25,398 nt of DNA from Deltaproteobacteria bacterium (lineage in GTDB: Bacteria; Desulfobacterota_B; Binatia; UBA9968): contig JACPSF010000079.1 in assembly GCA_016193385.1 (NCBI GenBank), positions 1-25,398 on the forward strand, in the 5' to 3' direction. Within the stretch, counting starts at the first letter, position 1, and every line of letters starts with the position of its first letter. The notes beneath the pieces were generated by a model. The model saw only the letters and a list, made by a program, of their open reading frames with translations, did not search any database and was not told the origin of the DNA. The position numbers and the translations under genes are program-made. Shown here piece by piece: positions 9,113-17,085 of this stretch.

Positions 9113-10291
9113 ATGAATATCCACGAATACCAAGCCAAGGAAATTCTTAAGCGTTTCGGGATTCCGATTCCGAGGGGACACGTCGTCACGACGCCGGACC
9201 AGGCCCGAACGGTAGCGCGGGATCTCGGCACCCCTTGCGTGGTCAAGGCCCAAATCCACGCCGGCGGAAGAGGCAAGGCCGGCGGAGTCAAGCTGGCCGG
9301 AAATGCGGAAGAGGCGGGAACCAAGGCAGCAGAACTGCTTGGGAAAACGCTAGTAACGCACCAGACCGGGCCCCAAGGGAGGGAAGTGCGGCGGGTGTTG
9401 GTGGAGGAGGGGCTGAAGATCGAACGGGAGCTTTATGTCGGTATCGTACTAGATCGGTCGGTGTCACGACCTTCGCTCATTGCCTCAGCAGAGGGAGGGG
9501 TCGAGATCGAAGAGGTGGCGCAAAAAACACCGGAAAAAATTTTCACCGAGTTGGTCGACCCGGCTGTCGGCCTGCAGCCCTTTCAAGGGCGTAGGCTGGC
9601 CTACCGGCTGGGGATTCACACCGAACACGTCACGCCAATGGTTACGCTCCTCCTCGGGCTGGCGCGGGCTTTTGGGGAACTGGACTGCTCTCTCGTCGAG
9701 ATCAACCCGTTGGTTCAGACCCGTGGGGGCGCTTTCGTGGCGCTCGACGCCAAGATGAACTTTGACAACAATGCCCTTTACCGCCAACCGGAGATCGCCA
9801 CTCTCAGAGATCTGGACGAGGAGGACCCCAAAGAGGTCGAGGCCTCAGAATTCGGCCTATCTTACATATCCTTGGAGGGGAATATCGGTTGCATGGTTAA
9901 CGGCGCCGGACTGGCGATGGCAACCATGGATATCATCAAACTTCACGGTGGCGAGCCGGCCAATTTTCTTGATGTCGGCGGTGGGGCCACGAGGGAAAAA
10001 GTCACCGAGGCGTTCAAGATCCTGCTGTCCGACCGGCGAGTGGAGGGCGTATTGGTCAACATCTTTGGCGGCATCATGCGCTGCGACGTCATCGCACAGG
10101 GGGTCGTGGAGGCGGCCCGAGAGATCCATATTCAGGTTCCTTTAGTGGTTCGCCTGCAAGGGACCAACGTGGAGTTGGGACAAAAAATCCTCGCCGACTC
10201 GGGTCTTTCCATCATCCCGGCCGAGACCATGGCCGAAGCGGCAGAGAAGATAGTAAAGGCAGTTAAAGAAGGCGAGAGGCGTGAGGCGTGA
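9113..10291 (+). CDS. sucC: Succinyl-CoA synthetase, beta subunit
   Basis: A 392-residue ATP-grasp protein that forms the nucleotide-binding half of succinyl-CoA synthetase (succinyl-CoA + NDP + Pi to succinate + CoA + NTP). It opens with [18 protein letters not shown], the near-universal SucC start. It contains the ATP-grasp segment [19 protein letters not shown], the metal-binding LVEINPLV and the C-terminal domain piece [16 protein letters not shown]. The start codon has no Shine-Dalgarno sequence: array H2 ends 5 bases upstream. The last residues (GERREA and the stop) are encoded by array H3. SucD is encoded next. Length is normal for the family. Confidence 0.95.
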   Translation: MNIHEYQAKEILKRFGIPIPRGHVVTTPDQARTVARDLGTPCVVKAQIHAGGRGKAGGVKLAGNAEEAGTKAAELLGKTLVTHQTGPQGREVRRVLVEEGLKIERELYVGIVLDRSVSRPSLIASAEGGVEIEEVAQKTPEKIFTELVDPAVGLQPFQGRRLAYRLGIHTEHVTPMVTLLLGLARAFGELDCSLVEINPLVQTRGGAFVALDAKMNFDNNALYRQPEIATLRDLDEEDPKEVEASEFGLSYISLEGNIGCMVNGAGLAMATMDIIKLHGGEPANFLDVGGGATREKVTEAFKILLSDRRVEGVLVNIFGGIMRCDVIAQGVVEAAREIHIQVPLVVRLQGTNVELGQKILADSGLSIIPAETMAEAAEKIVKAVKEGERREA

Positions 10292-10330
10292 GGAAAAAAC
10301 TGTTGCCGGTTGCCTCATGCCTATTGCCTG
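10272..10330. repeat. Palindromic heptamer array H3 (sucC-sucD)
   Basis: The left half is GCGAGAG, GCGTGAG, GCGTGAG (10272-10292). The right half is TTGCCGG, TTGCCTC, ATGCCTA, TTGCCTG (10303-10330), offset by 3 bases through a short A-rich turn. GGCGTGAGG (10285-10293) pairs with CCTCATGCC (10313-10321) at 8 of 9 positions. The sucC stop lies in the third left unit. Confidence 0.7.
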
Positions 10331-10340
10331 ATTTGAGAAG

Positions 10341-11219
10341 ATGGCGATACTGGTTAACAAAAACACGCGTGTTCTGACCCAGGGGATCACAGGTTCCACC
10401 GGGCAGTTCCATACCCGTGCCTGTAGGGAATATGGGACGCAGATGGTGGCCGGAGTCACCCCCGGAAAGGGGGGAACCGCCTTCGAGGGCATACCGATTT
10501 TCGATACGGTGGCCGAGGCCGTGGCGGCCCTGGAGATCGACAGCAGCGTCATCTACGTTCCTCCCGCGTTCGCCGCGGACGCCATTATGGAGGCGGTGGA
10601 TGGGGGGATCGAACTCATCGTCTGCATCACCGATGGCGTCCCGGTCAACGATATGGTCCGCGTCAAGCGATTCCTGGAGGGGAAAAGGTCCCGCTTCCTC
10701 GGGCCCAATTGCCCTGGCCTCATTACCCCGGGAGAGTGTAAAATCGGTATCATGCCGGGGCATATCCACCGACCCGGGCATGTCGGGGTCGTCTCCCGAA
10801 GCGGGACTCTTACGTATGAAGCGGTGGACCAGTTGACGCGCCTCGGACTCGGGCAATCGACCTGCGTGGGCATTGGCGGGGACCCGGTTCACGGCCTGGG
10901 TTTCGTGGATGCACTCAAGTTATTCAACGAAGATCCCGCGACGCACGCGGTCGTCTTGATCGGGGAGATCGGCGGGACGGCCGAAGAGCAGGCCGCTCAG
11001 TGGATCAAGAGCCAGATGGCGAAGCCGGTGGTGGGATTTATCGCGGGACAGACAGCTCCTCCGGGGAAACGCATGGGCCACGCGGGGGCGATCATCTCGG
11101 GAGGCAAGGGAAGCGCGCAGGAAAAAATTGCTGCTTTGAAGCAGGCCGGGGTGCGCGTGGCACCGTCTCCAGCGCTCATCGGCGAGACGATGAAGCAACT
11201 CTTGGAAAGTAGGTCTTAG
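10341..11219 (+). CDS. sucD: Succinyl-CoA synthetase, alpha subunit
   Basis: A 292-residue CoA-binding and catalytic subunit. The N-terminal Rossmann CoA domain is marked by [13 protein letters not shown] (13-25). The ligase domain carries the phosphohistidine His247 in RMGHAGAI, equivalent to His246 of the E. coli subunit, and the helper glutamate is in LIGEIGG (204-212). Length is typical. Only a weak purine stretch (GAGAAG) abuts the ATG, so it may depend on coupling with sucC across array H3. The stop codon lies in the left arm of split array H4. Confidence 0.95.
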   Translation: MAILVNKNTRVLTQGITGSTGQFHTRACREYGTQMVAGVTPGKGGTAFEGIPIFDTVAEAVAALEIDSSVIYVPPAFAADAIMEAVDGGIELIVCITDGVPVNDMVRVKRFLEGKRSRFLGPNCPGLITPGECKIGIMPGHIHRPGHVGVVSRSGTLTYEAVDQLTRLGLGQSTCVGIGGDPVHGLGFVDALKLFNEDPATHAVVLIGEIGGTAEEQAAQWIKSQMAKPVVGFIAGQTAPPGKRMGHAGAIISGGKGSAQEKIAALKQAGVRVAPSPALIGETMKQLLESRS

Positions 11220-11430
11220 TTTTGAGTTTCCGATGGCGCGGCGAGCGCTCCCTCTGCTAAACTATAGTGAAGGAAAGAAGAAAATTACCATAATCACCCT
11301 ATCCTCCCTCAAATCCCCCTCTATCCCCCTTTGGTAAAGGGGGATAGAGGGGGATTTAGGAGAGCGAGGGGGGATTTGATGTCAACTTATTTAATTCCGT
11401 CACTATAAGAACTGAAAACTAAGCACTGTT
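11215..11430. repeat. Split palindromic heptamer array H4 (sucD-ndk)
   Basis: The left arm is CTTAGTT, TTGAGTT (11215-11228). The right arm is AACTGAA, AACTAAG, CACTGTT (11410-11430). The reverse complement of the left arm reads AACTCAA then AACTAAG, matching the right arm at 13 of 14 positions in the same register. The arms are separated by a 34-base spacer (11229-11262) and a MITE-like element (11263-11407). The right arm is short, so this array is less certain than H2, H5 or H6. Confidence 0.5.
11263..11407. mobile_element. MITE-like inverted-repeat element, 145 bp
   Basis: The ends are TATAGTGAAGGAA (11263-11275) and, reverse-complemented, TATAGTGACGGAA (11395-11407): 12 of 13 matching. 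Weaker similarity continues inward. The centre is a perfect 22-bp hairpin: arms 11311-11332 and 11336-11357 around the loop GGT, made of two C5 blocks and their G5 complements. No ORF fits inside. TATA at both ends is compatible with TA-targeted insertion as in IS630/Tc1-type elements (inference). It could also act as a transcriptional barrier before ndk. Confidence 0.65.
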
Positions 11431-11440
11431 AATTTTTTAT

Positions 11441-11869
11441 ATGGTGGAACGAACGCTCTCGATCATCAAGCCGGACGCCGTGGCGCGCAATCTGATCGGG
11501 GGGATTCTGAGGCGCTTCGAGGATGCCGGTCTAAAAATCGTTGCCGCTCGTTTACTGCGCCTGAACCTGGAAGAGGCGCGGGCGTTCTATGCGGTCCATA
11601 AAGATCGTCCGTTCTATCCGAGCTTAACCGAGTATATGTCGTCCGGCCCAATCCTGGTTTCGGTCCTGGAGGGGGAGCAGGCGATTCAGAAGAATCGCGA
11701 CCTCATGGGAGCTACCGACCCGGCCAAAGCGGCACCGGGGACGATCCGGAACATGTGGGGGACCGATGTGGAGAAGAACGCCGTGCACGGGTCCGACGGG
11801 CCCGAGACAGCGGCCTGGGAGATCGCTTTCTTTTTCACGCCGGCGGAAATTTATGCGGCTCCGAAATGA
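11441..11869 (+). CDS. ndk: Nucleoside diphosphate kinase
   Basis: A 142-residue enzyme that transfers the gamma phosphate between nucleoside di- and triphosphates. It starts [17 protein letters not shown], with the family's KPD motif. Catalytic His116 is in NAVHGSD, and the nucleotide-site residues are in RPFYPSL and [13 protein letters not shown]. The length is standard. The ATG is preceded by an AT-rich stretch with six consecutive T residues and no Shine-Dalgarno sequence. Its position after sucCD makes biochemical sense because Ndk equilibrates the GTP or ATP that succinyl-CoA synthetase makes. Confidence 0.96.
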   Translation: MVERTLSIIKPDAVARNLIGGILRRFEDAGLKIVAARLLRLNLEEARAFYAVHKDRPFYPSLTEYMSSGPILVSVLEGEQAIQKNRDLMGATDPAKAAPGTIRNMWGTDVEKNAVHGSDGPETAAWEIAFFFTPAEIYAAPK

Positions 11870-11888
11870 TTCCATATCTGCTTTCGCC

Positions 11889-12977
11889 ATGACAAGGCCC
11901 GATATCAAAGACCTGAACCGTAGCGAGCTGGCGGAATGGCTGAGAGAGCGGAAGCAGCCTCCTTACCGGGCCGCGCAGATTCTGAAGTGGCTCTTCCAAA
12001 AGCGTGCCTCGTCCTTCTCGGAAATGACGAACCTGCCTGCCGATTTGCGTGGAGCGCTAGAGGAAAATTTCTCGTGCTGCCCGCTTAAGACCCTGGCCCG
12101 CTCCGTGTCCGCAGATGGAACGGTCAAGTTCTTATTCGGCCTTGCCGATTCGTTCAGCATCGAGAGCGTGTTAATTCCCGAAGCCGCCCGCCTTACCCTC
12201 TGCGTTTCGACGCAGGCGGGCTGCGGTTTTGGCTGCGCTTTTTGCGCCACAGCCCGGATGGGGTTGAAAAGGAACCTGCGCGTTGGCGAAATCCTCGAGC
12301 AACTTCTTGAAGCGGGAAGGTCCCTGCCGAAAGAAAAAAGGATCACCCATGTGGTCCTGATGGGCATGGGCGAGCCGCTGGCCAATTACGCGCAAACCTT
12401 AAGGGCCTTGGAGATCATGACTGACCCTGAGGGGGGATGCGGAATCTCACACCGCCGGATAACGCTTTCCACGGTTGGTCTGGTACCGCAAATGGAGCGC
12501 CTCATGGAGGAGACCCGGGTGAATTTGGCGGTCTCTCTGCACGCGACGACCGATGAGCTGCGCTCCGAACTCATGCCGGTCAATCGCAAGTATCCGCTCG
12601 CGGCGCTGATTCAGTGCTGCCGGTCGCTGCCGATTTCGAAGCGCAAGCGGATCACCTTTGAGTATGTCCTGCTGCGCGGTCTCAACCACTCGGCTGAGGA
12701 CGCCCGTCGCTTGGGCCTCCTCCTGGAGGGCATCCGCTGCAAGATCAATCTCATTCCCTTCAACCCTCATCCCGGGAGCGCTTTCCAGAGACCGACGGCG
12801 GACGAGGTCGAAGAATTTCAACGGCGGCTGAACGCTAACGGTTTTCAGGTCAACGTTCGCACGCCCCGAGGGGATGATATCCACGCCGCCTGTGGTCAGC
12901 TAAATTCCGAGTTCAATGTTCAAAGTTCAAGGTTCGACGTTGAACATCGGACATTGAACCTTGAACTCGGCGGTTGA
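11889..12977 (+). CDS. rlmN: Dual-specificity 23S rRNA/tRNA adenine-C2 methyltransferase
   Basis: A 362-residue radical-SAM enzyme that methylates A2503 of 23S rRNA and A37 of some tRNAs (family knowledge). The cluster motif is CGFGCAFC (Cys112, Cys116, Cys119). The equivalents of the two catalytic cysteines are Cys105 in LTLCVSTQ and Cys335 in DDIHAACGQL. The SAM-binding glycine segment is LMGMGEPLANY. ATG 11889 is chosen because the family N-terminus aligns here; ATG 11853 would overlap ndk by 17 bp and cannot be excluded. The residues after CGQL (about 339-362) are almost entirely translated heptamer array H5, so the C-terminal tail is not family-conserved sequence. Confidence 0.95.
   Translation: MTRPDIKDLNRSELAEWLRERKQPPYRAAQILKWLFQKRASSFSEMTNLPADLRGALEENFSCCPLKTLARSVSADGTVKFLFGLADSFSIESVLIPEAARLTLCVSTQAGCGFGCAFCATARMGLKRNLRVGEILEQLLEAGRSLPKEKRITHVVLMGMGEPLANYAQTLRALEIMTDPEGGCGISHRRITLSTVGLVPQMERLMEETRVNLAVSLHATTDELRSELMPVNRKYPLAALIQCCRSLPISKRKRITFEYVLLRGLNHSAEDARRLGLLLEGIRCKINLIPFNPHPGSAFQRPTADEVEEFQRRLNANGFQVNVRTPRGDDIHAACGQLNSEFNVQSSRFDVEHRTLNLELGG
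12911..12966. repeat. Palindromic heptamer array H5 (rlmN-mtnP)
   Basis: Eight consecutive 7-bp units. Four are GTTCAAN-like (GTTCAAT, GTTCAAA, GTTCAAG, GTTCGAC) and the rest complement them (GTTGAAC, ATCGGAC, ATTGAAC, CTTGAAC). AGTTCAAGGTTC (12924-12935) pairs perfectly with GAACCTTGAACT (12956-12967). The whole array is translated as the C-terminal tail of RlmN. Confidence 0.85.
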
Positions 12978-12984
12978 GGGGAAA

Positions 12985-13845
12985 ATGGGCCGGGAAATCA
13001 TCGGGATTATCGGCGGGAGCGGACTGTACCAAATGGAGGGGCTCAAGCGGGTCCGGGAGGTCCGGGTGTCCACGCCCTTCGGAAAGCCCTCAGATGTCTA
13101 TGTGCGGGGAATGCTCGACGGGACCGAGTTAATTTTCCTGCCTCGGCACGGCAGAGGGCATCGTTGGTTGCCTACGGAGCTGAATTTCCGCGCCAACATC
13201 TTCGGGATGAAGAAACTGGGCGTAGAGCGAATCATCTCCGTGAGCGCCGTCGGCAGTCTGCGGGAAGAGATCGCCCCGGGACATGTGGTCATTCCCGATC
13301 AGTTTATCGACCGCACGACACAGCGGCCCAGCAGCTTTTTCGGCCAAGGGATCGTCGCCCATGTGAGTTTCGCCGATCCGTTGTGCCCGGCCCTCTCTCA
13401 AGTCCTGGCCCGTGCGGGAGAAGAACAAGGAGCCAAGATCCACCCTCGGGGAACGTATCTTTGCATGGAAGGTCCGCAGTTCTCCACCCGCGCAGAGTCT
13501 CTGCTTTACCGCAGTTGGGGCGCGCACGTGATCGGCATGACCAATCTGCAAGAGGCGAAACTCGCCCGCGAGGCAGAGATCTGCTTTGCCACGCTCGCGC
13601 TGGCAACGGATTACGATTGCTGGAATCATACCGCGGCAGACGTCGAGATCGAACAGGTGCTGCGGGTCCTGAAAGAAAACGTCGAGCTCGCGCAGCGCAT
13701 GATCCGCACGGCCTTGAGCTCTTTGCCCCGGAATCGCTCCTGCCCTTGCGCCTCCGCGCTTCAGGATGCCGTGATCACCGACAGGGGCAAGATCCCCAAA
13801 CAGGTCCTGCGAGACCTTAAGCCGATCCTGGGCAAGTACCTATGA
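12985..13845 (+). CDS. mtnP: S-methyl-5'-thioadenosine phosphorylase
   Basis: A 286-residue purine nucleoside phosphorylase relative that cleaves methylthioadenosine to adenine and methylthioribose-1-phosphate, for methionine salvage and polyamine by-product removal. Motifs: the phosphate loop GIIGGSGLY (7-15), RHGRGHR (54-60), the base-site segment MEGPQFSTRAE (161-171), and ATDYDCW (207-213) with Asp209 and Asp211, which is diagnostic of MTAP over PNP. A C-terminal CPC (253-255) recalls the CXC motif of hyperthermophilic MTAP enzymes. ATG 12985 is chosen for GAGGGG at 12976-12981; the 12961 alternative start lies in array H5. The next gene encodes a PfkB kinase. Confidence 0.9.
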   Translation: MGREIIGIIGGSGLYQMEGLKRVREVRVSTPFGKPSDVYVRGMLDGTELIFLPRHGRGHRWLPTELNFRANIFGMKKLGVERIISVSAVGSLREEIAPGHVVIPDQFIDRTTQRPSSFFGQGIVAHVSFADPLCPALSQVLARAGEEQGAKIHPRGTYLCMEGPQFSTRAESLLYRSWGAHVIGMTNLQEAKLAREAEICFATLALATDYDCWNHTAADVEIEQVLRVLKENVELAQRMIRTALSSLPRNRSCPCASALQDAVITDRGKIPKQVLRDLKPILGKYL

Positions 13846-13851
13846 CTATTT

Positions 13852-13915
13852 CGAATTGCGAATTTCGAATTGGGAATTGCGGATTTCGAAATTGTGCAAT
13901 TCGCAATTCGCAATG
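13852..13915. repeat. Palindromic heptamer array H6 (mtnP-PfkB kinase)
   Basis: Nine 7-bp units run from 13853 to 13915. The left half has GAATTGC, GAATTTC, GAATTGG, GAATTGC; the right half has TGCAATT, CGCAATT, CGCAATG. CGAATTGCGAATT (13852-13864) pairs perfectly with AATTCGCAATTCG (13898-13910). The array starts 6 bases after the mtnP stop and ends 5 bases before the kinase ATG. Confidence 0.88.
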
Positions 13916-13920
13916 TTGAG

Positions 13921-14826
13921 ATGAGTATCCTTGTCGTCGGAACGGTAGCTTTTGACTCCATTGAGACCCCTTATGGCAGCGCGGAGCGGATCCTGGGGGG
14001 ATCCGCCTCGTACTTCGCCGTGGCCGCGAGCTTTTTTTCACGCGTCCAAATCGTCGGCGTCATCGGCCAGGATTTCCCTCAAGAGTACCTGGACCTTTTC
14101 GCGGGCCGGGGAGTTGATGTGAAGGGCGTGCAGAGAGCGAAAGGGGCGACCTTTCACTGGCGCGGCCGTTATCACGAGGATTTGAACGTGCGCGACACGA
14201 TCGAGCTCGACCTCAATGTGCTCACGGGTTTTGCCCCGCGGCTGCCGGAACCGTACCGGGACGCGGAATATGTGTTCCTCGGGAATATCGATCCGACGAT
14301 CCAAACGGAAGTTTTGGATCAGTTGAGGTCCTCGCGCGTGGTGGCCTGCGACACCATGGACCACTGGATCCAGGGCAGCAATGCTGATCTCCTCAAGGTC
14401 CTCGGCCGGACGGAAATCCTCATGATCAACGATGCCGAGGCAAGGCTCCTGAGCGGCGATCACAACATCGTCCGGGCCGCACGATCGATCCTGAAGTTGG
14501 GGCCCAAGGTGGTCCTCATCAAAAGGGGAGAGTACGGGGTGTTACAGTTCTCCGATTCTTCGGTCTTCGCCATCCCCGCCTATCCGCTGGAGGAGGTTTT
14601 CGACCCGACCGGCGCAGGGGACTCCTTTGCCGGCGGATTTCTCGGCCACCTGGCGCGCTCAGCGGATCGCACCCAGGGGGGTCTGAGGCGCGCCATTGTC
14701 TACGGCAGCGTGGTGGCGTCCTTCACGGTGGAAAACTTTGGCCTGACGCGATTGACGACGCTGTCGCTTGAGGAGATCGAAGAGCGCTATCGGCGCTTCA
14801 TCGAGCTCACCGATTTTCACACTTGA
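13921..14826 (+). CDS. PfkB-family carbohydrate/nucleoside kinase
   Basis: A 301-residue ribokinase-fold kinase. The N-terminal ILVVGTVAFDSIETP and GGSASYFAVAASFF form the substrate-side motif. The C-terminal DPTGAGDSFAGGFLGH carries the catalytic base Asp234. The central MINDAEARLL is the usual family segment. The substrate is not readable from sequence. Adjacency to mtnP makes adenosine or a methylthioribose-type sugar reasonable candidates, but this is inference from context only. ATG 13921 is preferred because upstream codons would be pure array H6 sequence. No Shine-Dalgarno sequence precedes it. The glycosyltransferase gene starts 4 bp after its stop. Confidence 0.85.
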   Translation: MSILVVGTVAFDSIETPYGSAERILGGSASYFAVAASFFSRVQIVGVIGQDFPQEYLDLFAGRGVDVKGVQRAKGATFHWRGRYHEDLNVRDTIELDLNVLTGFAPRLPEPYRDAEYVFLGNIDPTIQTEVLDQLRSSRVVACDTMDHWIQGSNADLLKVLGRTEILMINDAEARLLSGDHNIVRAARSILKLGPKVVLIKRGEYGVLQFSDSSVFAIPAYPLEEVFDPTGAGDSFAGGFLGHLARSADRTQGGLRRAIVYGSVVASFTVENFGLTRLTTLSLEEIEERYRRFIELTDFHT

Positions 14827-14830
14827 TCAG

Positions 14831-15784
14831 ATGGACTTGTCGGTCGTCGTCCCGATATACAACGAGGAGGAGAGCCTGGAGGCCCTGTTCCAAGAGACGA
14901 ATGAAGTCCTGCGGGCTTTGGGAAAAGACTGTGAGATCATCATCGTGGACGATGGCAGCACCGATGGGACTTATCCGATCCTCACCCGGCTTTTCCGAAA
15001 GGAGCCCCGGCTCAAGGTGATTCGCCTCAAGCGTAATTTCGGCCAGACGGCAGCCGTCGCTGCCGGGCTGGCTTATGCCCAAGGAGAGGTTATCGTCGCC
15101 ATGGACGGGGATGGACAAAACGACCCCGGAGACATTCCCGCGCTGTTGGCGAAGCTGGAGGAGGGGTTCGATCTCGTGAGCGGCTGGCGCTCGCCCAGGC
15201 AGGACCCGTTCTGGACCCGACGTCTCCCGTCCCAAATCGCTAACGGACTAATCTCCTGGATCACCGAGGTCAAACTGCACGACTACGGTTGCACGCTGAA
15301 GGCGATCCGGCGCGAGATCGCCAAGGATCTCAAACTTTACGGGGAGATGCACCGTTTCATTCCGGCCATCGCCTATGAGCGCGGCGCGCGCATTGCCGAG
15401 ATCAAGGTCCACCACCGTCCCCGCTTATGGGGGAAGTCCAAATACGGCATTGCCCGGACCTTCCGGGTGGTGCTCGACCTCCTGACGGTAAAGTTCCTGC
15501 TGAGCTATGCGACCCGACCGCTCCACATCTTTGGGCTGGTCGGCCTGCTCAGCGGCGGCATCGGGTTTGTCCTGGCGGTTTATCTGACGGTCCAGAAGCT
15601 CGTCTACGGGCTGGAGATTGCCGGCCGGCCTCTGCTCCTCCTTTCCGTTCTCCTGATTCTGGTGAGCTTTCAGTTCGTCACCATGGGGCTGCTCGCGGAG
15701 ATGCTCGCGCGCACATATCACGAATCTCAGAACAAGCCGATCTATGTCATTAAGGAGGTTTTGGACGAACGGAGGCGCGCATGA
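14831..15784 (+). CDS. Family 2 glycosyltransferase, polyprenyl-phosphate type
   Basis: A 317-residue GT2 enzyme. The N-terminal GT-A fold has SVVVPIYNEEESL (4-16), IIIVDDGSTDGT (36-47) and the metal/sugar-nucleotide motif DGDGQ (92-96). Two C-terminal membrane helices lie near 232-254 and 267-290. This is the layout of DPM1/ArnC/GtrB-like enzymes, which move a sugar from a nucleotide onto undecaprenyl phosphate at the inner membrane (family knowledge). A more upstream start would run into the kinase gene. Its stop overlaps the next start as ATGA (15781-15784). With UDP-glucuronate, UDP-xylose and a 4-epimerase encoded downstream, the donor may be a UDP-pentose (inference). Confidence 0.88.
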   Translation: MDLSVVVPIYNEEESLEALFQETNEVLRALGKDCEIIIVDDGSTDGTYPILTRLFRKEPRLKVIRLKRNFGQTAAVAAGLAYAQGEVIVAMDGDGQNDPGDIPALLAKLEEGFDLVSGWRSPRQDPFWTRRLPSQIANGLISWITEVKLHDYGCTLKAIRREIAKDLKLYGEMHRFIPAIAYERGARIAEIKVHHRPRLWGKSKYGIARTFRVVLDLLTVKFLLSYATRPLHIFGLVGLLSGGIGFVLAVYLTVQKLVYGLEIAGRPLLLLSVLLILVSFQFVTMGLLAEMLARTYHESQNKPIYVIKEVLDERRRA

Positions 15785-17085
15785 ATCTGGGGGTGATAGG
15801 CACGGGCTACGTGGGTTTGGTGGCGGGAACCTGCTTTGCCGAGAGCGGCAACGACGTGATCTGCGTAGATATCGATGAGGCGAAGATCGCAGCCCTGAAG
15901 GAGGGCAGGGTGCTCTTCTACGAACCGGGCCTGGAGGAGTTGGTCCGGCGTAACGCTAAAGAGCAGCGGCTCACCTTCAGCACCGATCTGGCGGCTGCCG
16001 TCCAGCATGCATCGATCATCTTTATCGCTGTGGGAACGCCGCAGCGCCAGGACGGCGGGGCCGATGTCGAGCAGGTGTTGGCCACCGCCAAGGCGATCGC
16101 GCTGGCGATGGACGGCCCCAAGATCGTGGTCACCAAGAGCACCGTGCCCGTCGGGACGGCGGACCAGGTCCGCCTTTTCATGGCCGATTTCACTCGCCAC
16201 CCATTTTCCGTGATTTCCAACCCGGAATTCCTTAAGGAGGGGGCTGCGGTGGAGGATTTCATGAAGCCGGACCGGGTGGTTTTAGGAGGGGAAGACCCTA
16301 AGGCCGTCGAAATCGTGCGTGAGCTCTATGAGCCCTTCGTGCGCACCGGAAATCCAATTCTGGTCATGGATACGCGAAGCGCGGAGATGAGCAAATACGC
16401 TGCCAATGCCATCCTGGCCACCAAGATCTCCTTTATCAACGAGGTCGCCAATCTGTGTGAAAAGGTCGGGGCGGACATCAACGAGGTTCGTCACGCCATC
16501 GGGCTGGACCGGCGCATCGGGCCCCATTTTATCTTCCCCGGGGTGGGCTATGGAGGCTCCTGTTTCCCCAAAGATATCCGCGCGATGATTGCCATGGGGA
16601 AGCCGAACCTCGCGATGGACCTTTTGCGGGCTGTGGAGGGGGTGAACGAGCGGCAGAAGTCTCTCTTGGGTGAGAAGGTCAAGGGCCATTTCGGTCCCGA
16701 CCTTTCCGGTCGAACCTTGGCCGTCTGGGGACTTTCCTTTAAGCCGCGCACCGACGATATGCGTGACGCCCCCTCTATTATCGTAGTGGAATCGCTGCTT
16801 CAAGCCGGGGCGCAGATCCGGGCTTACGATCCTGAGGCGGAGGAGGAGGCTAAAAAGATCTTCCGCGACCGCGTTCGCTACGAGCGGCGTAACTATGACG
16901 CGCTGAAAGGGGCGGATGCGCTGCTGGTCGTTACGGAATGGAATGAGTTTCGCCGGCCTAACTTCGTCTATATGAAAGAGCTCATGAAAAATCCGGTGAT
17001 CTTCGATGGGCGCGACATTTACGAGCCCGCGGAGCTGAGAAGGTTGGGGTTTATCTACTACTCGGTCGGGAGGAGAGATGGCTAA
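15781..17085 (+). CDS. ugd: UDP-glucose 6-dehydrogenase
   Basis: A 434-residue enzyme that oxidises UDP-glucose twice with NAD to UDP-glucuronate. The Rossmann motif VIGTGYVG is at 5-12. [12 protein letters not shown] holds the thioester-side glutamate and lysine region, and catalytic Cys261 is in [26 protein letters not shown] marks the C-terminal UDP-binding domain. GGAGG at 15771-15775 is well placed, and the start overlaps the glycosyltransferase stop by 4 bp. The product feeds the decarboxylase encoded next. Confidence 0.95.
   Translation: MNLGVIGTGYVGLVAGTCFAESGNDVICVDIDEAKIAALKEGRVLFYEPGLEELVRRNAKEQRLTFSTDLAAAVQHASIIFIAVGTPQRQDGGADVEQVLATAKAIALAMDGPKIVVTKSTVPVGTADQVRLFMADFTRHPFSVISNPEFLKEGAAVEDFMKPDRVVLGGEDPKAVEIVRELYEPFVRTGNPILVMDTRSAEMSKYAANAILATKISFINEVANLCEKVGADINEVRHAIGLDRRIGPHFIFPGVGYGGSCFPKDIRAMIAMGKPNLAMDLLRAVEGVNERQKSLLGEKVKGHFGPDLSGRTLAVWGLSFKPRTDDMRDAPSIIVVESLLQAGAQIRAYDPEAEEEAKKIFRDRVRYERRNYDALKGADALLVVTEWNEFRRPNFVYMKELMKNPVIFDGRDIYEPAELRRLGFIYYSVGRRDG

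Noticed and set aside
11311..11357. The 22-bp hairpin as a simple intrinsic terminator of sucD
   Set aside because: It lacks a following T-run and sits at the centre of a larger inverted-repeat element, so a mobile-element origin explains more of the sequence.
13852..13915. Heptamer arrays as CRISPR repeats
   Set aside because: Units are 7 bp, contiguous and without spacers, and they invert midway.
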